A DNA stretch of 26,930 nucleotides from DSWT01 sp036845725 (GCA_036845725.1 DAIUDK010000071.1:1-26930); one strand, 5' to 3'. Positions 16,498-25,031 are shown, counted from the stretch's first letter. Made by a program: numbers and translations. Notes: generated by a model from the sequence alone, not told the origin.

Positions 16498-17398
16498 CTA
16501 AACCGCTCGATGGTTGTTGTTCCACGGTCCGCACAAAGCGCGTACGGTGCAGGCGAACTTCTCCAGATGGGTAGCCCCGGTGCGACCGTTGAACACGTCG
16601 TAGTGACGGCGGCGAATATCGCGCAAGATGGCGCGATAGATGCACAGGCCGCTCATCACCCCCCCAACGCCCCACAGCCAGGTGCTTGATGCCGCTTTGC
16701 GCGTGTTGGTAGTACGTTTCGGTGCGTGCGATTTCAAATTCCAGCAGTGCGGCGAATGCCGGCGTGACCTGCCCCCTGCCCAAATCGTCTTCGGTGACAC
16801 CGAAACGCCGCATGTCCTCCAATGGCAGATAAATGCGCCCGCGCGCCCAATCTTCGGCAATATCGCGCCAAAAGTTGCTCAACTGCATCGCGACCGCCAG
16901 ACTATCGGCGTGAGGCAGCGCCTCCTCGAACGTGTACGGCGCGCGCACGCCCAGGATATGCGTCATGGCACGGCCCACCGGCAACGCGCTCCCCTCCATG
17001 TAACGTATAACATCGACAAAGGTGTCGAAACGGGTAATGGTCAAATCCTCACGCATGGAGCGGAAGTACGGGCGCATGGTTTCTGGCGGGATGTCGCACG
17101 CGCGCGCCGTATTGAGGTAGGCGCGCAAGACGGGATGATCGGCGCGGCCCTGCGCAAAGGCTTCCCAATAGCGCGTTTCCCAATCGTTGATGGCATCCAA
17201 CGCCGAGCCAAACTCTCCCGACGACACATCCACCCGATCGTCACCCACGCGCAGCAGGGCATAGAGCGCCTCGACGTGATGCAGTCTACCGCGCGGCAGC
17301 ACGCGACTGGCGAAGGAATAGTTCTTGCTCGCCGCAAACATGATCTCGCGGCAAACTGCGTAATCGGCCAGTAGCTGAGCGTCATCACCGTCAGACAT
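16498..17398 (-). pseudogene. crtB: Phytoene/squalene synthase (CrtB), frameshifted in a G7 tract
   Basis: CrtB-type enzymes join two prenyl diphosphates head to head to give phytoene, the first carotenoid step. The N-terminal part carries the first Asp-rich motif DDRVD and the second as NFWRDIAEDWARGR, followed by YLP. The reading frame is broken at the G7 tract (C7 at 16659-16665 on the plus strand): frame 0 runs into unrelated sequence, while the next frame restores LCIYRAILRDIRRRHYDVF, the expected C-terminus, and stops at 16498. Removing one G gives WGVMSGL and a 299-residue protein of normal length. The start at 17398 overlaps the crtI stop by 8 bases; a GTG lies at 17404. It may be a real mutation, phase variation or a sequencing error. 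Confidence 0.8.
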
Positions 17399-18890
17399 TC
17401 GCACCTGCCCGGCCCATATCGCGCAGAATACGTTCTGTGACCAGCTTCGCCGAAATCAGCACCATCGGCATGCCAATGCCGGGATAGGTACCCTGGCCAA
17501 CGAAATATAAGCCGGCGATATCGCGGGCCACATTGTGCGGTCGGAAGTAGGAGGACTGGAAGAAACCGTGCGCCAGCGAGCCGAAAGCCGTGCCGTAGAC
17601 CGCGTTGTTATCGCGCAGCCAATCCGTTGGGCGATACTCACGCTCCCAGACGATATGACGGCGGATGTCGGGATCGACAATACGCTCCAAACGAGCCAAC
17701 AACTGCTCGCGGACGCGCGGCGCAGCGGTGTTCCAATCCACCGTCCCCCGCAAATTGGGCATAGGGGCGAGGACGTAGAGCAAGCTGTGCCCCGGCGGTG
17801 CCAGGCTCGGATCGGTGATGGTGGGGTTGTTCAGATGAAAGGAAATGTCATCAGGGATAGTGTGCGTGCGGAAAATCGCATCGAGATTGGCGCGGTAGTC
17901 CTCGGCAAAGAAAAGGGCCTGGTGGCGCATCTGCGGGTAGAGCCTATCCACGCCCAAAAAGAGAATGTAGCCGGAACAGGCGTACTCCATGCGATCCAGT
18001 CGCCGGTTGGAGTACTGTTTGCGATAGGCAGCCGGGATCAGCTTTTGGTACGTATAGGGCAGATCGGCGTTGGAGATGACCAGATCGGCGCGCAGGATTT
18101 CCCCGGACTCAAGCTGCACGCCCACAGCGCGCCCGGCTTCGACCAGGATTTGCGCCACCGGCGTGGCGGTGCGCACCCCCACGCCACGCTCGCCGGCGAG
18201 GGCAAGCATGTCCTCGATAATGCTGTAAATGCCGCCCATGGGGAAATACATCCCGTAGACAATATCGGCGTAGGTGATGAGGCTGTACATCGCCAGCGCA
18301 TCGAAGGGTGACAATCCCAAAAACATGGAGTGAAATGAGAAGGCCTTGCGGAGTTTGTCCGTCTCGAAGAAGCGAGCGACCTGACTGAAAAGGCGCTGGT
18401 ACGCCTGGGTGCGGATCAAGCGCAGCCCGGCGCGCGGATTCGCCAATTCCCAGATGTGATCGTAGTTGCGCTCGACGAACTCCATCGCCAGCTCGTACTT
18501 CTGCGCCCCCGCGCCGATAAAGCGAAAGAGCCGCTCGGTCACGCCCGGCTCGATACGCTCCGCCTCAGCCGAAAGCTGCGCCATATTGCCAAACAGATCA
18601 AGGCTGCTGTCGTCGTGGAAGTAGATGCGATAGTTGGGGTCGAGCGGCACAAAACGCACGCGCTCATCCAGGTTCAGGCCCAGGGCGCGGTACGTTTCCT
18701 CGAAAACGTACTTCATCACCAGGATCGTCGGGCCGGTATCAGCCCGGAAGCCGTTTTCCTCCAGAACATTGCTACGCCCGCCGGGACGGGACTGTTTTTC
18801 CAGCACCGTCACATCCAACCCGTGTTGCCGCAATCGCAAAGCAGCAGCCAGCCCCCCCATGCCGGCACCGATTACAATCGCCTTTTTCAT
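17391..18890 (-). CDS. crtI: Phytoene desaturase (CrtI-type)
   Basis: This 499-residue flavoenzyme resembles CrtI, which introduces double bases into phytoene to give lycopene or a partly desaturated product. The N-terminal FAD-binding motif GAGMGGLAAALRL is followed by EKQSRPGGRSNV, then the DTGPTILVM segment. The C-terminal VGQGTYPGIGMPMVLISAKL is typical of carotene desaturases. How many steps it catalyses cannot be told from sequence. The frame is open from an ATG at 18962, but the ATG at 18890 has a GGAGG site and begins exactly at the FAD motif, while 18962 lies within the promoter, so I use 18890. It comes before crtB and their coding regions overlap by 8 bases. Dehydrosqualene desaturase (CrtN) is an alternative. 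Confidence 0.9.
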   Translation of the reverse strand: MKKAIVIGAGMGGLAAALRLRQHGLDVTVLEKQSRPGGRSNVLEENGFRADTGPTILVMKYVFEETYRALGLNLDERVRFVPLDPNYRIYFHDDSSLDLFGNMAQLSAEAERIEPGVTERLFRFIGAGAQKYELAMEFVERNYDHIWELANPRAGLRLIRTQAYQRLFSQVARFFETDKLRKAFSFHSMFLGLSPFDALAMYSLITYADIVYGMYFPMGGIYSIIEDMLALAGERGVGVRTATPVAQILVEAGRAVGVQLESGEILRADLVISNADLPYTYQKLIPAAYRKQYSNRRLDRMEYACSGYILFLGVDRLYPQMRHQALFFAEDYRANLDAIFRTHTIPDDISFHLNNPTITDPSLAPPGHSLLYVLAPMPNLRGTVDWNTAAPRVREQLLARLERIVDPDIRRHIVWEREYRPTDWLRDNNAVYGTAFGSLAHGFFQSSYFRPHNVARDIAGLYFVGQGTYPGIGMPMVLISAKLVTERILRDMGRAGANV

Positions 18891-18934
18891 CCCGCCTCCA
18901 GAATCCTCTGCATACTGCCGAACCGAATGGTCTG

Positions 18935-18962
18935 AGTATATCCAGGCCGCCTGTTTTTGCAA
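18935..18962 (-). promoter_or_regulatory. Sigma-70-type promoter of the crtI-crtB operon
   Basis: On the minus strand, TTGCAA (18962-18957) and TATACT (18940-18935) are 16 bases apart; the -10 box has five of six consensus bases. The leader to the ATG at 18890 would be about 38 bases. Confidence 0.6.
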
Positions 18963-19008
18963 TCACTGGGACTGTACGACAGCCTAAGGGGGAAAACTCC
19001 AACCCAAT

Positions 19009-19037
19009 TTGCGCCTGGTGCACATTCTAACTATAAT
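19009..19037 (+). promoter_or_regulatory. Sigma-70-type promoter of the alpha/beta hydrolase gene
   Basis: TTGCGC (19009-19014) and a perfect TATAAT (19032-19037) are 17 bases apart. The leader to the ATG at 19076 is about 32 bases. It faces away from the crtI promoter about 47 bases away. Confidence 0.6.
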
Positions 19038-19075
19038 ACCATGGAAATTTCCTTGCAGCCTGACTGGGAGCGACA

Positions 19076-19954
19076 ATGACACAACAAACCTACCACTTCC
19101 ACGGCGAGTCACACCGGCTCGATGCAGCAGCGCGCGCCAAGGCGCCAGGCCAGTTTATAACGTTGACCGACGGCATAACCCATTACGAGCTTGCCGGCCC
19201 GATCGATGGGCCTCCAGTCGTGTTGTTACACGGCTTCTCCGTGCCGTCGTTCATCTGGGACCCCACCTTCAACGGATTGGCGGGAAAAGGGTTCCGCGTA
19301 TTGCGCTACGACCTGTTCGGGCGCGGCTACTCCGACCGGCCAGACGTTACCTACGACCAGGCACTGTTCAACCGGCAGCTCGGCGACCTGCTCACAGCGC
19401 TTATGCCCGGAACAGCAGTTAACCTCGTCGGCCTTTCGATGGGCGGCGGGATAGCCGTGAGTTTCACAGCACAGCACCCGGAGCGCGTCAATAAGCTGGC
19501 GCTCATCGACCCCTCCGGCATGCCGATGCGGCTACCGCTGCCCGGACGGTTGTTGCACGTCCCGAGAATAGGCGAGTGGCTGATCGACTACTTCGGCGAA
19601 AAACTGATCATCCTGGGTATGGCATGCGACGCCTACGCGCGCAAAAAAGCGCCCGATCTCGCCGGACGCTATCGCGAGCAAATGCAGTATCAAGGGTTCA
19701 GGCGGGCGCTCCTTTCGACTTGGCGGAATGCAGAGCTTTTCAAAATGACGGCGGAATACGAGGCCGTGGGTCGCCAGGATCGACGGGTACTTCTGATATG
19801 GGGGCTGGGGGACAAAACAGTTCCCCTCAGCGTCAGCGAAAAAGTCCGCCAGGCCATTCCCCAGGCTGAATTTCACCCCATCCATGCCGGGCATATCCCG
19901 CATCACGAGAAACCGGACGAAGTCAACGGCTTGTTGGCGAGATTTTTTGGCTAA
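19076..19954 (+). CDS. Alpha/beta hydrolase (first copy of a paralogous pair)
   Basis: This 292-residue protein is an alpha/beta hydrolase with a complete serine triad: Ser121 in GLSMGGG, Asp246 in GLGDKTVP and His273 in HAGHIPHHEKP. The oxyanion segment is LLHGFSVPSFIWDP. A short GGAG site precedes the ATG. No signal peptide or membrane segment is seen, so it is likely a soluble cytoplasmic esterase or related hydrolase of unknown substrate. The gene at 26055 codes for a clear paralogue with the same start motif (LDAAARA then APGQF, LTDG, THYELAGP). A weak 7-bp stem-loop at 19958-19975 separates it from the facing response-regulator gene. Confidence 0.88.
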   Translation: MTQQTYHFHGESHRLDAAARAKAPGQFITLTDGITHYELAGPIDGPPVVLLHGFSVPSFIWDPTFNGLAGKGFRVLRYDLFGRGYSDRPDVTYDQALFNRQLGDLLTALMPGTAVNLVGLSMGGGIAVSFTAQHPERVNKLALIDPSGMPMRLPLPGRLLHVPRIGEWLIDYFGEKLIILGMACDAYARKKAPDLAGRYREQMQYQGFRRALLSTWRNAELFKMTAEYEAVGRQDRRVLLIWGLGDKTVPLSVSEKVRQAIPQAEFHPIHAGHIPHHEKPDEVNGLLARFFG

Positions 19955-19957
19955 CGG

Positions 19958-19975
19958 GCGTTTCTATTGAAACGC
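19958..19975. terminator. Short perfect stem-loop between convergent genes
   Basis: GCGTTTC (19958-19964) pairs with GAAACGC (19969-19975) around TATT. An A-tract follows on the plus strand, so a T-run is on the wrong side for plus-strand termination; it may still help to separate the facing transcripts. Confidence 0.4.
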
Positions 19976-19984
19976 ATAAAAAAG

Positions 19985-20620
19985 TCACAACAGCCCGTGA
20001 CGCCGGGCAATCACGGCGGCCTGGGTACGGTTTTCGGCCTGGAGTTTGCCGAGGATGTTGGAGACGTGATTTTTCACGGTGCCCTCAGAAATCACCAGCC
20101 GGTCGGCGATCTCACGGTTGCCATAGCCCTGCGCCAGAAGCACGAGCACGTCGTGCTCGCGTTCGGTCAGCGGTTCAAGGGAGGCAGAGTCGGGGCAGAT
20201 CAGTTCCCGCAGTAGCCGCGAAGCGATCTCCGGCTGAATAAAGACCTCACCGGCGTACACCCGGCGGATCACCTGGATCAAGTTGTCGGCCGGTGTATCC
20301 TTGAGCAAAAAGCCTCGCGCGCCACAGCGCATCCCCTCGAAGACGTAATCGTCGCGGGCGAAGGTAGTGAGAATGATGATTTTGGCTTCGGGCCAGACCC
20401 CGCAGATCGCCGTAATGGCCTCAAGGCCGTTCATCCGTGGCATCTGCACATCCATCAGAATGATGTCAGGGCGCAAGGCCATGGCCTGCCGGATCCCCTC
20501 CTCACCATCGCCCGCCGTCCCGGCAACGCGAAAACCCGGTTCCAGGTCGAGGATCGTCTGCATCCCCTGACGCATGAGCGTTTGATCTTCAACGAGCAAA
20601 ACGCGAATGGGCTGTTCCAT
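19985..20620 (-). CDS. NarL/FixJ-type response regulator
   Basis: This 211-residue regulator has an N-terminal receiver domain and a C-terminal LuxR-type helix-turn-helix. The phospho-acceptor is Asp57 in IILMDVQMP, with the acidic pair Glu11-Asp12, Thr85 and Lys107 also in place. The DNA-binding end shows LTEREHDVLVLLAQGYGNREIA and EGTVKNHVSNIL, the standard LuxR helix pair. It lies 6 bases after the kinase gene, so the two are cotranscribed and partner each other. The genes just upstream code for an ABC-2 transporter, so the likely target is that same operon's promoter, which is inference. Confidence 0.93.
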   Translation of the reverse strand: MEQPIRVLLVEDQTLMRQGMQTILDLEPGFRVAGTAGDGEEGIRQAMALRPDIILMDVQMPRMNGLEAITAICGVWPEAKIIILTTFARDDYVFEGMRCGARGFLLKDTPADNLIQVIRRVYAGEVFIQPEIASRLLRELICPDSASLEPLTEREHDVLVLLAQGYGNREIADRLVISEGTVKNHVSNILGKLQAENRTQAAVIARRHGLL

Positions 20621-20626
20621 CGTCTT

Positions 20627-21829
20627 TCAGCCTCCAATCACCGGTAGACGCGCTTCGACAACTGCGCCCTCGTCGTTGGACAAGGTTAATATCCCGCCCA
20701 GCCCCTCGATCCGTTCCCGCATCCCGCGCAGCCCGAAGTGACTGAGGCCGGCATCGGCGTTATCGGGTAGACCGATGCCGTTATCGGCAATACGGACGAC
20801 CACTGCGCGCGCTTCATGGCGCAGGTAGACGGCAGCGCGATCCGCCCGCGCATGCTTCTCCACGTTCGTCAGTGCCTCCTGGACCACACGCCATACCGTC
20901 TCCGCCAACACAGGGCTTAGCGCAGGCGTCTCTTCATCCAACGTACAAGTGACCGTCAAACCGGTACGCTGCCCAAAGTCCACACAGAGCGATTGGAGAG
21001 CCGAACACAGGTCGCGATCGTCGAAGTCCTGGACGCGCAGTCCGGCGATAGAACGGCGCAGGGTGTCCATGCTGCTGCGAGTCAGCGTTTTCAGTTCATC
21101 CATCTGCGCTGCCGCACGCTGCGGGTCCACCCGGTAGAGCCGCTGCACGGCCTCCAACTGCACGGTCAGTGCGACCATGGCATGTCCCAGGCTGTCGTGG
21201 AGGTCGCGAGCCAGACGTTCCCGTTCCCGCAGCACGGCCAATTCCGCCTCACGCGCTTGCGCCAGCTCCAGTTCTTTCTTCGCCGCCTCTAATTTGGCGA
21301 TCAGCTTTCCACGGTCCTGACTGGTGTGGATTAACTGATTGAGGAAGACGAGAATCACTACAATTGGAATCCACTGAGCCAGTATGCTAGATAAGGCTTC
21401 GCTCGGTGCTCCAATCATACCCGTACTCATCAAAACACGGTACATCCCGGCAAAGACAAAGGCCGTGCCCGCAAGCGCGCCCCATAAGGGCAGCAGGCCG
21501 AACATCTGCCCAACATACGCAAATGCCAGCCACCAAATAACCGGCGTCAGCCAGATTTCAATCGCCCATAAAATCAAGCACACCCCATAGTAAAACAACA
21601 ACACTCGGAGAGGGGATGGCCATTTCCGTCTCAGCAACCACACGTACATACCGGTCTGGATCAGGATTAACACTGCCGTGACGACGGCACACCAACCCAG
21701 GCCGGCGCGGTTTTCCCATAAGGTGACGATCAACGCGATAGCCAACGAGCCGAACATCATGGCATTGAACAGTGCAATGTACCCGTGATATTGTTTTTGC
21801 GGTAATGGGAATGTTGGTTCGGTCTTCAT
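20627..21829 (-). CDS. Sensor histidine kinase (NarL/DesK-like)
   Basis: This 400-residue kinase has about five or six membrane helices in residues 15-175, a short coiled linker rich in Glu/Lys/Arg, and a HisKA_3 dimerisation helix with the phospho-acceptor His211 in ERLARDLHDSLGH. The HATPase domain shows the N box EALTNVEKHA, G1 box IADNGIGLP and G2 box GLRGMRERI. The sensor is mostly membrane helices with little outer loop, as in DesK- or LiaS-like sensors of membrane state or drug stress. The frame is open from 21946, but the ATG at 21829 begins just before the first helices and lies 67 bases after the permease stop, so I use it; a weak GAAGAG site precedes it. Confidence 0.9.
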   Translation of the reverse strand: MKTEPTFPLPQKQYHGYIALFNAMMFGSLAIALIVTLWENRAGLGWCAVVTAVLILIQTGMYVWLLRRKWPSPLRVLLFYYGVCLILWAIEIWLTPVIWWLAFAYVGQMFGLLPLWGALAGTAFVFAGMYRVLMSTGMIGAPSEALSSILAQWIPIVVILVFLNQLIHTSQDRGKLIAKLEAAKKELELAQAREAELAVLRERERLARDLHDSLGHAMVALTVQLEAVQRLYRVDPQRAAAQMDELKTLTRSSMDTLRRSIAGLRVQDFDDRDLCSALQSLCVDFGQRTGLTVTCTLDEETPALSPVLAETVWRVVQEALTNVEKHARADRAAVYLRHEARAVVVRIADNGIGLPDNADAGLSHFGLRGMRERIEGLGGILTLSNDEGAVVEARLPVIGG

Positions 21830-21896
21830 CACTCTTCGCCCTCTCCACCAAGTATAACCAGGAATAGCAAGAAAGCGAACACTATTGTCTGTCTTT

Positions 21897-22646
21897 TTAG
21901 GCTCTGGGTGCCCAGCGAAAGAGCCGTGCCGCCGCCAGCGTCGCAAGGACGATATAGGCCGTTGTAATCAGCAAATTGAAGCTTAGTTTGGGGCCGAATT
22001 GCCCTTCGAGGAGCGGCGTGCGCACCAACTGCACCACCGCATAGGCCGGAAGGTAAGGCACGGCTTTCTGCAACCACATGGGCATCGTCATCACCGGCAT
22101 GACCATATCGGTGATGAACATCTGGCTGAAATTCAGCACCTGCCCCACGATAACAGCAGCGCCGGTTGTGGGAGCCGCCCCGCTGATGACTTGTCCTATG
22201 GCCACAAAAGTCACAATACCAATGATCACCATAGGGAACGCGCGCAATACCCCCGTCCACGTGAGTGGCATTCCGAAGACCAGAGCGGCGAAACTCACGA
22301 TAAGCGTGCTTTGCAGCAAGCAGATCAAGACGTTGACCAGCAGGTAGCTGCCCACCAGGGACAAAGCGGGAACCGGCGTGGCCTGCAAGCGCTGCAAGAT
22401 GCCCTTCTCCCGCATATGGACCATCATCGTGCCGCTACCCAACAGGCCAAAGCTCAGGATATTGAAGACTACCACGCCTGGCACCACCCAGGTTATATAG
22501 TTCGTGTCGCCTACCTGTCCCTGACCAAAAGCAAAATAATAGATAACGAGCAGAAGAATAGGAAATGCCAGGTTCCAGAACAGGGTTAGCTGATTGCGAA
22601 TGTTCATCAAGAATATGGCTTTGGTTAACAACGCGAAACGTTTCAT
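21897..22646 (-). CDS. ABC-2 type transporter permease
   Basis: This 249-residue membrane protein has about six helices and the ABC-2 pattern: an N-terminal MKRFALLTKAIFLMNIRN segment, a first helix, then MREKGILQRLQATPV, the conserved coupling-type loop, followed by four more helices. It would pair with the ATPase gene upstream to export a drug, lipid or peptide. GGAGGAGG lies just before the ATG. It follows the ATPase stop by 19 bases. The C-terminal loop LQKAVPYLPAYAVVQLVRTPL is the typical permease end segment. The substrate is not evident. Confidence 0.92.
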   Translation of the reverse strand: MKRFALLTKAIFLMNIRNQLTLFWNLAFPILLLVIYYFAFGQGQVGDTNYITWVVPGVVVFNILSFGLLGSGTMMVHMREKGILQRLQATPVPALSLVGSYLLVNVLICLLQSTLIVSFAALVFGMPLTWTGVLRAFPMVIIGIVTFVAIGQVISGAAPTTGAAVIVGQVLNFSQMFITDMVMPVMTMPMWLQKAVPYLPAYAVVQLVRTPLLEGQFGPKLSFNLLITTAYIVLATLAAARLFRWAPRA

Positions 22647-22665
22647 CGGATACCTCCTCCATTGA

Positions 22666-23601
22666 TCAAGCTGCCAGCGCTTTGCCGGTCAGCTTCAAAA
22701 ATACATCTTCCAGGTTGGGTTGCCGCAGCGTGACATCGCCGACGGAATGCCCTGACGTCGTCGCCAATACTTGCAGGGCCGCCAGCGTCGTCTGCGGCTC
22801 GGAGGTCTCAAGCTCCAGGTATTCGCCCGTATAACGGGCCATACGCACACCGGGGAGACCCTCTGCCTGCGCCAACGCCACATCACAAACGGTCTTCAGC
22901 ACAGGATAGGTATCCAGTCCGGCGATAAGGCGTGCAGGGGTATCGCAAGCCACGATTCGGCCGTCATCGATAATAGCGACACGACCACAGAGCGCTTCCG
23001 CCTCCTCCATCGCATGCGTTGTGAGAACAATCGTACGGCCTTCCTGATGTAGCGCGCGGATCATGGCCCAAACATCCCTCCGCGCCCGCGGGTCAAGCGC
23101 GGAGGTGGGTTCGTCCAGGAGGATGATTTCGGGATCGTTGGCCATGGCCAACGCCAGCGCGAGACGCTGTCTCTGTCCGCCAGAAAGCCGGCGAGAAAGT
23201 TTCTGCGCTTGATCCTCCAAACCAAAACGCGCCAGTACAGCGGCGATTTTGGATGGCGTCAGATAGACCTCGTACAATGCTGCGTAGACTTCGACCAATT
23301 CTGCTACCGTTAAATCATCCAGCAACGCCGCATGCTGCAATTGGATCCCCAGGTGAGACTTCGTCACCTGCGGCTGGCGCGCCACCTCGACCCCGGAGAG
23401 CCACACGCCGCCGCTCTTCGGCTGAAGAATGCCTTCGACGCAAGAAAGCAGTGTGGTCTTGCCGGCCCCGTTCGGCCCCAGGAGACCGAAGATTTCACCG
23501 CGATGAATATCCAGCGCCACGTCATGCAGTGCCTGTACCTGGCGTGCGCCACGCCCGTAGACAGCCGCCAGGTCCTCGATCCGAATGAGCGTCTCGTTCA
23601 T
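22666..23601 (-). CDS. ABC transporter ATP-binding protein (DrrA/CcmA type)
   Basis: This 311-residue ATPase powers the ABC-2 permease encoded after it. The motifs are complete: Walker A GPNGAGKTT, Q-loop at GIQLQHA, signature LSGGQRQRL, Walker B IILLDEPTSALD and the H-loop LTTHAM. The C-terminal 80 or so residues match the extra domain of DrrA-like drug exporters. ATGs at 23607 and 23601 are both possible; AAGGAGG sits one base from the first and seven from the second, so I choose 23601. The unit runs ATPase, permease, kinase, regulator. A TAGAAT box (23651-23646 on the minus strand) could be its -10, without a good -35. Confidence 0.93.
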   Translation of the reverse strand: MNETLIRIEDLAAVYGRGARQVQALHDVALDIHRGEIFGLLGPNGAGKTTLLSCVEGILQPKSGGVWLSGVEVARQPQVTKSHLGIQLQHAALLDDLTVAELVEVYAALYEVYLTPSKIAAVLARFGLEDQAQKLSRRLSGGQRQRLALALAMANDPEIILLDEPTSALDPRARRDVWAMIRALHQEGRTIVLTTHAMEEAEALCGRVAIIDDGRIVACDTPARLIAGLDTYPVLKTVCDVALAQAEGLPGVRMARYTGEYLELETSEPQTTLAALQVLATTSGHSVGDVTLRQPNLEDVFLKLTGKALAA

Positions 23602-23719
23602 TGTCATTCCTCCTTGAGAATGCGCTTTTTGCGATCAATGAGCTTATTCTAGCGCCGCGAAGCGCCCATCCCCAGTCCTAAACGATAGATTTGCCGACAC
23701 TGAAGGACCTATCTTCGAA

Positions 23720-23748
23720 TGTGCCAAAAGGCACAAGAGGGATAGAAT
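23720..23748 (+). promoter_or_regulatory. Palindrome in the -35 position of the GNAT gene promoter
   Basis: A perfect 6-4-6 palindrome, TGTGCC-AAAA-GGCACA, spans 23720-23735. A TAGAAT -10-like box lies at 23743-23748, and the left arm occupies exactly the place of the -35 hexamer with 17-base spacing. A regulator bound here could block or replace -35 contact. This is inference from layout only; no -35 consensus is present. Confidence 0.35.
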
Positions 23749-23793
23749 ATGCGTGGTGCAGGAGTATCAACATAACAGGAGGGAATCAATACA

Positions 23794-24120
23794 ATGCANN
23801 NNNNNNNNNNNNNNNNNNNNNNNNNNNNNNNNNNNNNNNNNNNNNNNNNNNNNNNNNNNNNNNNNNNNNNNNNNNNNNNNNNNNNNNNNNNNNNNNNNAT
23901 TCAACGCTGCGAAACAACCGCCGCTACACGCTGTAACGGCATTGGAATCGGAGTCGGTCTGCACCCAGGCTACAACGCAGCACAGCGCTTGTACTCGAAA
24001 CTCGGCTACATCCTTGACGGTCACGGTGTCCACTATGACGGTGTTCCCGTCGAAGAAAGGCAAGCCTATCCCTTCGACGATGACTTAATCATCTACTTCA
24101 CCAAGGTGCTGGAAAATTGA
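23794..24120 (+). CDS. GNAT acetyltransferase, interrupted by an assembly gap
   Basis: The gene starts with ATG at 23794 after an AGGAGG site, then reaches the 100-N gap after five bases. The part after the gap ends at 24120 and reads IGIGVGLHPGYNAAQRLYSKLGYILDG, the acetyl-CoA-binding end of GNAT N-acetyltransferases, followed by a DDDLIIYFTKVL finish. The usual N-terminal half, about 90 residues, is missing in the gap, so the true gap is likely longer than 100 bases. The frame across it is unverified. Its stop overlaps the next gene's start, so they are coupled. The substrate is unknown. Confidence 0.6.
   Translation: MXXXXXXXXXXXXXXXXXXXXXXXXXXXXXXXXXXIQRCETTAATRCNGIGIGVGLHPGYNAAQRLYSKLGYILDGHGVHYDGVPVEERQAYPFDDDLIIYFTKVLEN
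23799..23898. other. Assembly gap of 100 Ns
   Basis: Exactly 100 undetermined bases lie here, the conventional length for a scaffold join of unknown size. It sits inside the GNAT gene. Gene order across the join is inferred by the assembler rather than read. Confidence 0.99.
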
Positions 24121-25031
24121 AATATCAGCCAGAAATCACCGGTGAAACGAAACGAATCAAACACCCATGGCGGCTTTTGGCGTCATTCTGCCTTATGGGC
24201 ATCGTCAGCTTCTACGGTATTTTGCCTGTCATGCGCGCGCTTATCATTGCGCGGCCACAACACACGGCCCTCATTGGGACGCCCGGCGACGTCGGTCTCC
24301 CTTATGAGGCCGTAGCCTTCACGACGAACACTGGCGCTCAACTACGCGGCTGGCACATAGCCTCACAAAACGGCGCGACCATTCTTATCGTCCATACCTA
24401 CAAAAGCAATCGCAGCCATTTTGTGGAACAGGCTGCCTTTCTAGCAGAACACGGCTATGGAGTATTGTTGTTCGACCTCATTGGGCACGGGGAAAGCGAG
24501 GGGCGACAACTGGTGTTAGATGGGACGGATGTACTCGCAGCAGTCGCCTATCTGCAAAGCCAACCGGACACAAAGAACGACAAAATCGGCGCCTGGGGAT
24601 TCTCACTTGGCGGAATGGTCAGCCTGCAAGCGGCAGCCCAAAGTGATGACATCAGCGCCATCGTTGCCGACGGGCCGTTTCCGATTGTCGTGGCTGAGGA
24701 TATGCCCGCCCCCGTCACCCTCGAAGACTGGTTCTGGCTACCGTTCGAGGTCGTACAACGGCGAGCGCTGCAGATGCTCTGCATCCCGCCGGCGCACGGC
24801 ACCAGCCAGGCGTTCTCGCATATCGCGCCCCGCCCCGTTCTGTTGATCTCGGGGATCCAAAACAGTGGGGAACGGCGTGTGATGCGGCATTACGATAGCG
24901 TAGCAGGCGAGCATGTCACATTGTGGGAAGTAGCGGAAGCCGGACACGTCAAAAGTTGGTACATAGCGAGAGACGCTTACGAAGAGAACCTGCTGCGCTT
25001 GTTCGATAAGGCTCTGCTCGATTACCCCTGA
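24117..25031 (+). CDS. Membrane-anchored alpha/beta hydrolase
   Basis: This 304-residue protein has a hydrophobic helix near residues 20-45 (LLASFCLMGIVSFYGILPVM) and then an alpha/beta hydrolase domain. The nucleophile is Ser163 in GAWGFSLGG and the likely catalytic His lies in EAGHVKS. The lipase-like YGVLLFDLIGHGESEG strand precedes it. The acid residue is not obvious; no clear GxxD motif is seen. It starts with TTG at 24117, overlapping the GNAT stop in TTGA, with AAGGTG upstream; a later ATG inside the first helix is less likely. It is a likely signal-anchored exo-facing or membrane-bound esterase/peptidase of unknown substrate. Confidence 0.82.
   Translation: MKYQPEITGETKRIKHPWRLLASFCLMGIVSFYGILPVMRALIIARPQHTALIGTPGDVGLPYEAVAFTTNTGAQLRGWHIASQNGATILIVHTYKSNRSHFVEQAAFLAEHGYGVLLFDLIGHGESEGRQLVLDGTDVLAAVAYLQSQPDTKNDKIGAWGFSLGGMVSLQAAAQSDDISAIVADGPFPIVVAEDMPAPVTLEDWFWLPFEVVQRRALQMLCIPPAHGTSQAFSHIAPRPVLLISGIQNSGERRVMRHYDSVAGEHVTLWEVAEAGHVKSWYIARDAYEENLLRLFDKALLDYP

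Noticed and set aside
17535..18311. Plus-strand open frame of 258 codons opposite crtI
   Set aside because: Antisense to a clear FAD-dependent desaturase and without motif.
18891..18962. Upstream ATG start for crtI
   Set aside because: It overlaps the TTGCAA/TATACT promoter, and the FAD motif begins at 18890 with a good ribosome site.
23691..24088. Open frames running through the N gap in three frames
   Set aside because: They are open only because Ns translate as unknown residues; only the frame starting at 23794 agrees with the GNAT motif after the gap.
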